This document shows positions 27,301-35,391 of a stretch of 64,000 nucleotides of DNA, piece by piece (position 1 is the first letter of the stretch; the number at the start of each line of letters is the position of its first letter). Source of the stretch: Caldalkalibacillus salinus (lineage in GTDB: Bacteria; Bacillota; Bacilli; Caldalkalibacillales; JCM-10596); assembly GCF_016745835.1 (NCBI RefSeq), contig NZ_JAERVL010000017.1, forward strand, positions 62,001 to 126,000. Reading direction: 5' to 3'. The notes beneath the pieces are model-generated. The model saw nothing but the letters and a program-made list of their open reading frames with translations. It had not been told where the DNA came from and searched no databases. A program made the translations under genes and the position numbers.

Positions 27301-27756
27301 ATGCACATGTATACCGAGGATACAAACCGTCAGCAAAATATACCGGGAGGACCTGGCGGATTCCAGCCATTCTTTCCACCAGGCCAAACACCTGGTTTTC
27401 CACCCGGACGGCCACCCGTTTTTCAGCCTAGTCCCACTCAACCAACACCACGCCCACCGGGATTTCAATTTCCGTTTGGCCAGTTCTTTGGTGGGGGACA
27501 GATAGGTGCACCAACATCTCCACCACCAGCATTCACCCCGGCGAAACCCCAATTTACAATCCAAGCCGTTGACCCCGGTGCCATACGCGGATGCTTATAC
27601 CGTTTTACCTTTATATGGACGCGTGGCGGAGGTTCCTTCTGGGCCTTTCCAATCTTCGTTGGTCCTCAATCCATCGCTGGCTTTCGTTGGACTGGATTTG
27701 GTTGGGTTTTCTTCGGCCTTGACTTGCGTTTTATTGATTATTTCCAATGTTACTAA
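27301..27756 (+). CDS. Proline/glycine-rich protein with an aromatic C-terminal domain, unknown function
   Basis: A 151-residue protein. Residues about 15-85 are dominated by Pro, Gly, Phe and Gln (GGPGGFQPFFPPGQTPGF is typical), a disordered or sticky segment. The C-terminal 60 residues form a compact domain: IRGCLYRFTFIWTRGGG, then SFWAFPIFVGPQSIAGFRW and a closing FQCY, with two Cys that could pair. I recall similar Bacillus proteins, often misnamed transporter, but cannot name the family with certainty. The start may be the ATG at 27301 or at 27307, since AGGAAAGG is closer to the ideal distance from the second. A spore-coat or surface role is a guess. The stop is followed by a bidirectional terminator. 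Confidence 0.7.
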   Translation: MHMYTEDTNRQQNIPGGPGGFQPFFPPGQTPGFPPGRPPVFQPSPTQPTPRPPGFQFPFGQFFGGGQIGAPTSPPPAFTPAKPQFTIQAVDPGAIRGCLYRFTFIWTRGGGSFWAFPIFVGPQSIAGFRWTGFGWVFFGLDLRFIDYFQCY

Positions 27757-27791
27757 ACATAAAAATGAACGACTCACCATGCCCCCAAAAC

Positions 27792-27824
27792 GAGTAACCT
27801 GCTCCGTTCATGAGCAGGTTACTC
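27792..27824. terminator. Bidirectional terminator between convergent genes
   Basis: Thirteen-base perfect arms GAGTAACCTGCTC/GAGCAGGTTACTC (27792-27804, 27812-27824). T-rich stretches follow on both strands. The stop codon of the sensor kinase lies inside the right arm. Confidence 0.8.
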
Positions 27825-30062
27825 ATCTTTTATGGTCGGTAGCGCAATTGTAAATGTTGTCCCTTTGTCGACCTCACTTTGAACAGCAATCTGCCCATCC
27901 ATCTCTTCGACGATCCTGTAACTGGTCATCATGCCTAATCCAGTCCCTTTTTCCTTTGTTGTATAAAACGGTGTGCCGAGCTTTGCTAATGTTTGGGTGT
28001 CCATGCCCACACCCGTGTCACTCAATTCAATATAGACATGGTCCTCTTCTTCTTTTAAAGTCATCAAGAGTTGTCCACCTTGTGCCATCGCTTCAATCGC
28101 GTTTTTTATCAAGTTAATCAGCACTTGTTTGAGCTTTTTAGGGTTCCCACGCACCAAGGATACAGGTTCAAAAGTCTTGTGTAGCTGAATCTGGTGCTCT
28201 TCAAATGTATTTTGGTACAGAACCATCAGCTCTTCTAAGATCTTTTGGACATCGATCTCTTTACAAGTCTCGTTATCTTTGGTACTAGCCAGATGGAGTA
28301 GATCCGTCACAATCTCATTAACCCTTTCAATCTCCTCGATAATAATAGGGAAGAATGACGCTTGTTCCGTATGTTGCTCATTCCCTTTCCTGTATTTTAG
28401 ACTCTCTTGTTTCTGTTTATTTCTGAGCATTTGCATGAAGCCTTTAATCGTTGTAAGCGGGTTCCGTATCTCATGAGCAAATCCTGCTGCCAGTTGGCCA
28501 ACGGCTTTTAGCTTTTCGGTACGGATCAGTTCGCGTTCCATCTCTTTTTTCTCGGTTAAATCACTGAAGACGACAAGGATATCATCGATTTCTTCAGGCT
28601 GGTCTAATTTTGGCAGGCTAGAGACACTAGCGAAAAAGCAGCGGTACGCTTGGTCCATATGGCACTCAAACTCATGCCTCGTCGTCACTTCTCGCGTCGG
28701 ATCTAAGCTTAGTAGCGAACAGTGTTCAACGAATGTACGTAACCGCTCATTATTTTTAGCCATTTCGCTCACTTTCTTCCCTAGTACGTCTTCTCTTTTG
28801 ATTTGAAAGATATCTTCACATGTGGCATTGAACGTCGTTATTTGCCCGTTAGACTTGTGAAAAGCAAAGACACCATTATCTGTTGTTTCTAAAATAAGGG
28901 TAGACTTGCGATGACCTAGCTCTCTCTCTTCAAGTTTCTCTACCATTTGGTTAAACGTTGTATTCAATTGATCGATTTCTTGGTAAGACGTCATGTTTAA
29001 CGGTTTTACTTTTTTTCCTGCTGCAAAATCAGTGGTGACGTTGACGAGATCTTGGACAGGATTTAGGATACTTTCACCTAATTTATACACTGCTATCATG
29101 GTCATGAATAACATCATAGAAAATAATAGAATATAGCGTTCAACAAGCTGATCTAGAGGACCGAGCCACTCTTCCTCTGGTGTGGAGATGACGACATACC
29201 AATCATGATCAAAGCCATGTTGGTGCTCTATTGGTGCAATCGCATTCAATGTCCCCTCCGCCTCATTGGTAAACAAAGCATTAGATTGCGCTAATTGTTT
29301 AATGTCTGCCGTTGTCAAATCGTTCTGTTCAATATAGTTGTCTACAAGGATACGGTCTAACTCAGGATGTATAATAACATCCCCGTTACCGTTAATCAGG
29401 AAAGCAAAGCCATTTAAACCGATATTCTCTTGTTCTACACGGAAGCTATCGATTTTTTCCCATAGGTAATTGAGGTCAAATGACGGCGCAATAACACCCA
29501 TCGGATCCTGATCATCGTTATAAACCATAGCCGCTATAGGTAAAACCGGACTATTATAATCGGGAGACATATAGATGTCAGAAATGTACGCACCATGCTC
29601 TAAGGTTTGCTGGAACCATGGCTTATCATATAAGTTCATGCCATATGCCACTTGGTCTGTGTGAACGTCTACATTGCCATTCAAATCAGTCAGGATACTA
29701 ACAAAATAAACATCCCTCATCTGTATAAAATGTTCCATTTGTTCTAGAATCTCATCTTTGCTAGATTCTGGATTTGTAATAATAGGATTACGTGACAGTA
29801 AAGTCACTTCGGCAATTCTCTCAGCAATGAGATCATCTATAGACACTGCGAGCGTATTCGCATAGATATTTAGCGTTTGCTTGACTTGTGTATGTAAATC
29901 ATCTTTTTGGGATTGAAAAGTAAAAAACCAAATAAGGGTCATAGGAATGGCTGTAATAAGTAAAGAGAAAACCATTAACTTCGTGCGGAGTGTTTTTGAG
30001 ATCAACGTAAGCACTTCCTCTATGCTTCGACAAATTAAGACATTATTTTTCTCTTCTTTCAT
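27819..30062 (-). CDS. Membrane sensor histidine kinase with Cache, HAMP and PAS domains
   Basis: About 747 residues. A transmembrane helix (MVFSLLITAIPMTLIWFF) leads to a large extracellular double-Cache domain (about 60-320; DKPWFQQTLEHGAYISDIYM), a second helix, HAMP, a PAS domain (TDNGVFAFHKSNGQITTFNA), then HisKA with the phosphorylated His in GFAHEIRNPLTTIKGFMQML and an HATPase domain (LINLIKNAIEAM, DTGVGM, GTGLGM). A 25-residue insertion after the H-box helix is rich in Lys and Glu. The domain layout resembles sporulation and other KinB-like orphan kinases of Bacillus. No response regulator is adjacent, so it is an orphan here. The ATG at 30062 has only a weak ribosome-binding site; a TTG nine bases upstream is possible. 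Confidence 0.92.
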   Translation of the reverse strand: MKEEKNNVLICRSIEEVLTLISKTLRTKLMVFSLLITAIPMTLIWFFTFQSQKDDLHTQVKQTLNIYANTLAVSIDDLIAERIAEVTLLSRNPIITNPESSKDEILEQMEHFIQMRDVYFVSILTDLNGNVDVHTDQVAYGMNLYDKPWFQQTLEHGAYISDIYMSPDYNSPVLPIAAMVYNDDQDPMGVIAPSFDLNYLWEKIDSFRVEQENIGLNGFAFLINGNGDVIIHPELDRILVDNYIEQNDLTTADIKQLAQSNALFTNEAEGTLNAIAPIEHQHGFDHDWYVVISTPEEEWLGPLDQLVERYILLFSMMLFMTMIAVYKLGESILNPVQDLVNVTTDFAAGKKVKPLNMTSYQEIDQLNTTFNQMVEKLEERELGHRKSTLILETTDNGVFAFHKSNGQITTFNATCEDIFQIKREDVLGKKVSEMAKNNERLRTFVEHCSLLSLDPTREVTTRHEFECHMDQAYRCFFASVSSLPKLDQPEEIDDILVVFSDLTEKKEMERELIRTEKLKAVGQLAAGFAHEIRNPLTTIKGFMQMLRNKQKQESLKYRKGNEQHTEQASFFPIIIEEIERVNEIVTDLLHLASTKDNETCKEIDVQKILEELMVLYQNTFEEHQIQLHKTFEPVSLVRGNPKKLKQVLINLIKNAIEAMAQGGQLLMTLKEEEDHVYIELSDTGVGMDTQTLAKLGTPFYTTKEKGTGLGMMTSYRIVEEMDGQIAVQSEVDKGTTFTIALPTIKDE

Positions 30063-30262
30063 TATAAACAAACCCTATTGGAAAACAAAGACTCAATTCG
30101 TTTAGCTGTTTAAAATCTCGCTAAACGCCATAGAAGGTGCGATTAGCACGGTTGTCAGTTGTTTCAAAGTCTTAATTATGATACATTAGTGCCGAGTTGT
30201 CTCAGGTGGCAACAGATTGACCAAGGACTTTTATACCATATAACCATATAAAGGAGTTCAGA

Positions 30263-31480
30263 TTGTTGATGCAAATTTTTAGACAATGGTATATCGACTA
30301 TATTGTGCCATTTTTAGACCTTTATTTATGGCTCGATTTCGGTTTAGCTGCACTAATATCCACCATTATCTTTTTGGCTTTTTGGTTATTTAGGAAGATT
30401 TTTACGCGGTATATATTTAACCTCATATTAAGATTTACTGAAAACACCAAGTTTGACCTGGACCGATCCGTCGTTGTCGCCTTCGAAAAACCATTGCGGT
30501 CTTTATTTATTGTGCTGGGATTGTATGTATCACTGAAGTACTTTTTCGGTCATTTACCGCTCATAGACGATGCACGGGAGATAAACGATAGCCTCTTTAC
30601 GTTGTTTCGAGCCTCCGTTATTGTCCTCATCGCCCAGGGGCTTTATCGCTTATCCAGTGAAACATCAACTTGGCTTGAACGATTTGGGCAACGATTTGGC
30701 TACCAATTCGATCGCATCATCATGCCTTTTATCTCAAAGGTCCTACGCTTTGTGATCATTGCACTGGCTTTTAGTATGGTTGCACTGGAATTCGATTATA
30801 ATGTGAGTGGATTTATTGCAGGGCTGGGATTGGGTGGTTTAGCCTTCGCTCTTGCCGCTAAGGATACCGTCGGGAATATCTTTGGAGGCATCGTCATTAT
30901 CACCGAGAAGCCTTTTACGATTGGCGATTGGATTGAAACCCCAACAGTGGAGGGAACCGTCGAAGACCTCACCTTCCGAAGTACCAAGGTGCGTACTTTT
31001 GCCCAGGGGGTTGTCACCGTTCCGAACTCCACGTTAGCGAATGAAGCTATCACAAACTGGACCAAAATGGGCAGAAGACGAATCACCTTTCATTTGGGTG
31101 TTACTTATGGTACACCGAGGGATAAAATTAAAGCGTGCGTCGATCAAATTCGTAATATGCTCCGGCAACACCCTGACATCGATCAGGAAACTCTGTTCGT
31201 TAATTTTGATAAATTTAATGATAGCAGCCTCGATATCTTTCTGTACTTCTTTACAAAAACGACAGACTGGGGCGAATGGTTACAAGTTAAAGAGGACTGT
31301 AACTTACGCATCATGGAGATTTTAGAAAAAGAAAACGTCTCTATTGCCTTTCCTAGTCGCAGTCTATACGTCGAAAGTACACCTGAACAAACATCTCTGG
31401 CAGACACAGAAGATAATAGTCAATCAGAGGAAAGCACGGATAGCACAGGAGAACCAGGAGGATCAAGACGATCAGATTAA
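30263..31480 (+). CDS. MscS-family mechanosensitive ion channel
   Basis: About 405 residues. Several N-terminal transmembrane helices precede the pore-lining TM3 with the Gly/Ala pattern FIAGLGLGGLAFALAAKDTVGNIFGGI, followed by the MscS beta domain (FTIGDWI, GTVEDLTFRSTKVRTF, VTVPNSTLANEAITNW) and the alpha/beta domain. The tail is acidic and Ser/Thr-rich. It releases solutes on hypo-osmotic shock. Three closely spaced possible starts exist (TTG 30263, TTG 30266, ATG 30269) after AAGGAG at 30251; the spacing favours one of the TTG codons. Single gene with its own terminator. Confidence 0.93.
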   Translation: MLMQIFRQWYIDYIVPFLDLYLWLDFGLAALISTIIFLAFWLFRKIFTRYIFNLILRFTENTKFDLDRSVVVAFEKPLRSLFIVLGLYVSLKYFFGHLPLIDDAREINDSLFTLFRASVIVLIAQGLYRLSSETSTWLERFGQRFGYQFDRIIMPFISKVLRFVIIALAFSMVALEFDYNVSGFIAGLGLGGLAFALAAKDTVGNIFGGIVIITEKPFTIGDWIETPTVEGTVEDLTFRSTKVRTFAQGVVTVPNSTLANEAITNWTKMGRRRITFHLGVTYGTPRDKIKACVDQIRNMLRQHPDIDQETLFVNFDKFNDSSLDIFLYFFTKTTDWGEWLQVKEDCNLRIMEILEKENVSIAFPSRSLYVESTPEQTSLADTEDNSQSEESTDSTGEPGGSRRSD

Positions 31481-31563
31481 AGGGGTCAACAAGGGCGCCA
31501 TTACCATGGCAAGTGTCATAACACTGGTAAACATAGAATGAATATAACCAAACCAACCATCAT

Positions 31564-31611
31564 AAAGGCGTGTGCTTTGGGAAGATAATGAACCAGACAC
31601 ACGCCTTTTTT
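31564..31611 (+). terminator. Terminator after the MscS gene
   Basis: GGCGTGTG/CACACGCC arms, flanked by AAA and followed by six T (31606-31611). It lies about 85 bases past the stop codon. The DNA from 31612 to 31748 shows no gene. Confidence 0.8.
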
Positions 31612-31748
31612 GCATCATTTAATTAACGTTCTTTTGCATGGCAATAAATTTATATGATGCTTTTTTGTGCTTGCATGTGATTGATCGATTTATTGATTTT
31701 ACGACCGATCTTTATTCTATCCTTAATTTAATAATAAGATCAAAGATA

Positions 31749-32063
31749 TCAAGTGGTGAGTTTAAGCCCGATCACGCCTATGACAATACAAAAAATAAAA
31801 AACAGCATTTTTTGATTAAACGCATCTTTAAACCATAAAATACCCACGGCTACACTCCCTACGGCCCCGATAGCCGTCCATATCGCATAGGCTGTACCTA
31901 AAGGGAGAAATTGTAGGGCGTAAGACAGTAAATAGAAGCTCAATGCACCCGCCACACTCATGGCTAGTGTCGCGCCCCAACGTTTAAACCCCTGAGATAA
32001 TTTGAGGAAGGTGACGAACAATATCTCGAACAAACCGGCAACGAACAATGCTACCCAGGCCAT
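31749..32063 (-). CDS. Small multidrug resistance (SMR) exporter, second subunit of a pair
   Basis: A 104-residue, four-helix membrane protein of the SMR family. Signatures: AWVALFVAGLFEILFVTFLK with the essential membrane Glu in helix one, and LPLGTAYAIWTAIGAVGS. It begins one base after the stop of the other SMR gene, so the two are co-translated and probably form a heterodimer like YkkCD or YvdRS of B. subtilis. Paired SMR proteins export quaternary ammonium compounds or guanidinium-type cations; the substrate here is not known. Confidence 0.9.
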   Translation of the reverse strand: MAWVALFVAGLFEILFVTFLKLSQGFKRWGATLAMSVAGALSFYLLSYALQFLPLGTAYAIWTAIGAVGSVAVGILWFKDAFNQKMLFFIFCIVIGVIGLKLTT

Positions 32064-32064
32064 A

Positions 32065-32421
32065 TTATGACTCTCCCTTCACTGTCGTCGTGTCTGTGTA
32101 CTTTGAGGAAGACGCTCCCTTTAAACCGATAATGCCTATGATTAATAACGTTAAAAATAAAAGTCTGAGCCACTCCACAGGCTCTTCGAAATACATCATT
32201 CCTATGATCGAGGTTCCTACTGTCCCGATACCAGTAAAAGCTGTGTATACAGTTCCCATAGGGAGAAAATTCATGGCCTTCGCGATCGCCCAAAGGCTGA
32301 CCATAATCAGAATGGCCGTTATGATACTAGGGATGAACTGAGTGAAGCCTTCTGATAGCTTTAACCCTACAACCCACCCTATTTCAAATACGCCTCCGAT
32401 GATAATATAGATCCATCCCAT
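32065..32421 (-). CDS. SMR exporter, first subunit of a pair
   Basis: About 118 residues. Four transmembrane helices with the essential Glu in GWIYIIIGGVFEIGWVVGLK and the motif LPMGTVYTAFTGIGTVGTS, followed by a charged C-terminal tail (SSSKYTDTTTVKGES) that is longer than in most SMR proteins. ATG 32421 was chosen with GGGG upstream; the GTG at 32430 is too close to that site. The neighbouring 104-residue gene supplies the partner subunit. I looked for a guanidine riboswitch upstream and found none. Confidence 0.9.
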   Translation of the reverse strand: MGWIYIIIGGVFEIGWVVGLKLSEGFTQFIPSIITAILIMVSLWAIAKAMNFLPMGTVYTAFTGIGTVGTSIIGMMYFEEPVEWLRLLFLTLLIIGIIGLKGASSSKYTDTTTVKGES

Positions 32422-32534
32422 GGTTGTCACGCCCCTTCATACCGATCTACTAAAGTGATTCGATCATATCAATTATTCATATAGCATGGCAAATGAATTG
32501 ATCGGTTATAGCCAAGCCGTGTCGCTCAAGACAA

Positions 32535-32573
32535 CAAAAAAAGCGCCGTTTGTTTTTCAAACGACGCTTTTTT
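32535..32573. terminator. Terminator after the SLH subtilase gene
   Basis: AAAGCGCCGTTTG/CAAACGACGCTTT arms with a five-base loop and T-runs on both sides. It lies about 50 bases after the subtilase stop and upstream of the SMR pair. Confidence 0.85.
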
Positions 32574-32625
32574 GAATGTAGTATTAGTCATAAAACCGAC
32601 TACTATATACTAAAAAATATGGCTG

Positions 32626-35175
32626 TTATTGTTGTAAATACAAGCTATAGGTACGATTAGCGAAGGCGGCATATTCGCCACGTGTGATGTTCTTCGTCGG
32701 CTCAAATTGAGCGTAGAACGTCACTTCACCGTCATTTAATTCGTACGCCATGTTCTCTGCGAAGAAATCCTCTGGTGTTAAAATGCTGAGGTCAAACGCG
32801 AGTTCAACATATCCTCTTAACGCTGGCGCAATTTCATCTGCGTCTGTAATGACAATTCTCTGATCGCCATAATACACTTCCATATTACCGTCTTCTAATA
32901 CGGTGTTTCTTTCTTCTGCCTCTGATTGATGCCCAAGACTTTGTACGAGTGAATAAGCAATGTCTTCTCTCGTCACAGCGCGATCAGAATCAAATGTGGT
33001 GCCTTCAGATAGCATCACAGGATTCTGAACGATAAAGGCATCCTTAAGTGCGCCTCCCCTAGCGCTTACCGCTTCAGCATAAGGTAAGAAGTCAGTGGAT
33101 ACATCTCCGAAAGAGCGTGATCCATCGACGGGTAGATACTGACGAATCCCCATGCCCATCACGAGATACTCGGCAAGCTCTTCACGAGTTAGGGCACGAT
33201 CCGCTCGATATTTACCATTATGATAACCATCAACCAAACGGTTATGGACAGCCATCTTAATCTCGTCTTGTCTATCATGTCCCTCTATATCCTCTAGTCC
33301 AGTATAACCAGTAGAGCGCTTAGTGGTCACAACCCCTTCTACTTCTTCCGGAAGAGCGGTACCTGTAGGATTTATTTCGGCTCCTCTTAGCCCACGAATT
33401 TCGATTGTCCATTCACCTGGCGTCGGCGAAGGTACGATGACAGTGCGATCGAAGTATAAGGAGAAAAGTAGCGAGATCCCTGAACTGTATTCTTTCCCAT
33501 TCGGGTCGATTAGAATGAGATTAATAGGATTACCGCTCTCCATAAATCCTTCTCCATAGACTGTGACAGCTAATTCTGTGAGCCCCTCATCAACTAGAAA
33601 AGGCGTGCTTCCATTCGTCGCCGGGTCATAGTCGATAACGATGTCTTCACGTTCAACTTCTAAGTCAACGCTACTATTGAAATCTTGGTTCATATTAAGG
33701 GTTTGTCCATATTCGCGACCGTTCAAAGCCGTATCTACTGCCGCATACGCATTGGCATACCCAGCCCCGACTTCCCAATCAGCACGCCCAGGGATATTGG
33801 TGGCTGTATCTTGTATGATCTGCTTCACTTCATCAGGAGATAATGTAGGATTAGCTGAAAGAATTAAAGCGACAATACCAGCCACATGCGGTGCAGCCAT
33901 GGATGTCCCACTCGCACTCGAGTAGTAAGGGACGTAAGCTGTCTCAATATCTTCAGCGTCTCCTTGTAAACCGATAGGTGTTAGTACATCTACGGCTCTA
34001 GTGGAAATAATGTCCACACCAGGTGCGGTTACCGTCGGGCGATCTTCCCAAGTGTAAGTCTCACCATCAATGGTCACTTGACCTCCGCCCCCTTCTACAC
34101 CTCGAGAGGAGAAACTTGCCAAGTTGCCATCTTTATCTCCAGCAGCCACAGCAATGACCCATGGTGCCTTCTTAAAGTTCCCTGTTATCGTATCTTCCGC
34201 TGGTCCAGAGTTCCCTGCGGAGAATACGACGACCATACCACGATCATATAACTTCTTTGTGGCTACGTTGGTGGGATGGTCAGGATTAAACGGTGTTCCA
34301 ACGTCGCTAGGACTTCCAAAGGAGTTCGTAATCGCACGGATGTTATATTCTAACTGGTGTGTCAGTGCGTAATCGAATCCTCCAAGCGTGTCTAGAATGA
34401 AGAGCGCCGCACCAGATCCGTATCCCACAAGATTTGCACCAGGGGCTACCCCTGCGTATTTTCCATTGGATTTCGCACCGGTTCCTGCAACTGTTCCAGC
34501 AACGTGAGTCCCGTGGGATGCAGTGTCCGTGTTCGGTACATTTTCGGTATACGTTACGGGTAGTAGGTCAGATTGCCCATTTAAGTTCGTTGAGCCTAAG
34601 ACGTTTTGTATGACTTTAGTGCCATAAGGTAGGTCGTCATGCGTTCCATCAATACCTGTGTCGTTAACGAGGACCGTAATATCCTCTCCAGAGACCGGTA
34701 AGCCTCCGTTCTGCTTCGTGAAAGATTGTTCAGTTAATACCTTCTTAGCGCCAGTAATAGACGTTCCTTCGTAGTTTTCATACTCCAATTCCTCATTAAA
34801 ATATAAAGAACGAACTTGAGGTAATTCAGCCAGTGTCGCGACTTGGTCTGCGTTGGCAATTACGCCAGCTATGGGCAGTTCATTTAGTGTCACACCGACT
34901 TCAATTCCAACGGTTTCTAGTAATTCAACGTGTCGTTCTGAAGGCCCGTCCTCACCCCAAAAAGTAACAATGACCTCCACTTGTGTCGCCTGCTTGAGTT
35001 CTTCGAGTAAGAGCTCGTCCACATCAGTAGAGACATCAGTGTTTAAAGGAATGTCATCAAAGGCGCGCGCCAGTTCGTTAAGCTCATCAGTGTCAGTTAA
35101 TGCAAATGCTGGCATAGCAAGAGATAAAACGAGTGCAAATACCAATAACACTGACAACTTCTGTTTATGTTGCAT
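32626..35175 (-). CDS. Cell-wall-anchored subtilisin-like serine protease with SLH domains
   Basis: An 849-residue exported S8-family protease. It has a signal peptide (QKLSVLLVFALVLSLAMPAFA), a propeptide-like region (about 45-130, QVEVIVTFWG and ELPIAGVIANADQ) and a catalytic domain with Asp in LVNDTGIDGTHDD, His in SHGTHVAGTVAGTG and Ser in SGTSMAAPHVAGI. A beta-rich region follows, then SLH-type repeats over the last ~210 residues (YHNGKYRADRALTREELAEY is typical), which hold it on the S-layer polymer. ATG 35175 was chosen: AAGGAGG ends nine bases upstream, while the ATG three codons earlier abuts it. It is a paralogue of the protease at 48.0-49.4 kb, which lacks the SLH tail. Confidence 0.93.
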   Translation of the reverse strand: MQHKQKLSVLLVFALVLSLAMPAFALTDTDELNELARAFDDIPLNTDVSTDVDELLLEELKQATQVEVIVTFWGEDGPSERHVELLETVGIEVGVTLNELPIAGVIANADQVATLAELPQVRSLYFNEELEYENYEGTSITGAKKVLTEQSFTKQNGGLPVSGEDITVLVNDTGIDGTHDDLPYGTKVIQNVLGSTNLNGQSDLLPVTYTENVPNTDTASHGTHVAGTVAGTGAKSNGKYAGVAPGANLVGYGSGAALFILDTLGGFDYALTHQLEYNIRAITNSFGSPSDVGTPFNPDHPTNVATKKLYDRGMVVVFSAGNSGPAEDTITGNFKKAPWVIAVAAGDKDGNLASFSSRGVEGGGGQVTIDGETYTWEDRPTVTAPGVDIISTRAVDVLTPIGLQGDAEDIETAYVPYYSSASGTSMAAPHVAGIVALILSANPTLSPDEVKQIIQDTATNIPGRADWEVGAGYANAYAAVDTALNGREYGQTLNMNQDFNSSVDLEVEREDIVIDYDPATNGSTPFLVDEGLTELAVTVYGEGFMESGNPINLILIDPNGKEYSSGISLLFSLYFDRTVIVPSPTPGEWTIEIRGLRGAEINPTGTALPEEVEGVVTTKRSTGYTGLEDIEGHDRQDEIKMAVHNRLVDGYHNGKYRADRALTREELAEYLVMGMGIRQYLPVDGSRSFGDVSTDFLPYAEAVSARGGALKDAFIVQNPVMLSEGTTFDSDRAVTREDIAYSLVQSLGHQSEAEERNTVLEDGNMEVYYGDQRIVITDADEIAPALRGYVELAFDLSILTPEDFFAENMAYELNDGEVTFYAQFEPTKNITRGEYAAFANRTYSLYLQQ

Positions 35176-35299
35176 CTTTTTCATCCTCCTTTTCTATATG
35201 TTCACAAAGTATTCAAACATTCTAACAATTTAATCATAGCAATAAATCGTACGGAAGATAAGGCTTATTTCAGATTTATAACTAACGTCGTACAGGACA

Positions 35300-35339
35300 A
35301 AAGAAGGACCCAGTTCACGTTGATGTGTGGAGCTGGGCC
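35300..35339 (-). terminator. Terminator after the bmrD-like gene
   Basis: GGCCCAG/CTGGGTCC arms (35306-35313 and 35333-35339) followed on the minus strand by TTCTTTTG, about 55 bases after the transporter stop codon. Confidence 0.65.
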
Positions 35340-35391
35340 GTGTATAAGACTTATTTTCTTTCTTACTTGATGTCCTTCATTTATGTCCTGA

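Noticed and set aside
31490-31748. Short frames between the MscS and SMR genes
   Set aside because: No ribosome-binding site or family resemblance; the stretch contains a terminator and otherwise nothing recognisable.
32422-32535. Guanidine (ykkC-type) riboswitch upstream of the paired SMR genes
   Set aside because: None of the class I conserved blocks nor paired ACGR-loop hairpins of class II are present; only the shared terminator hairpin is seen.
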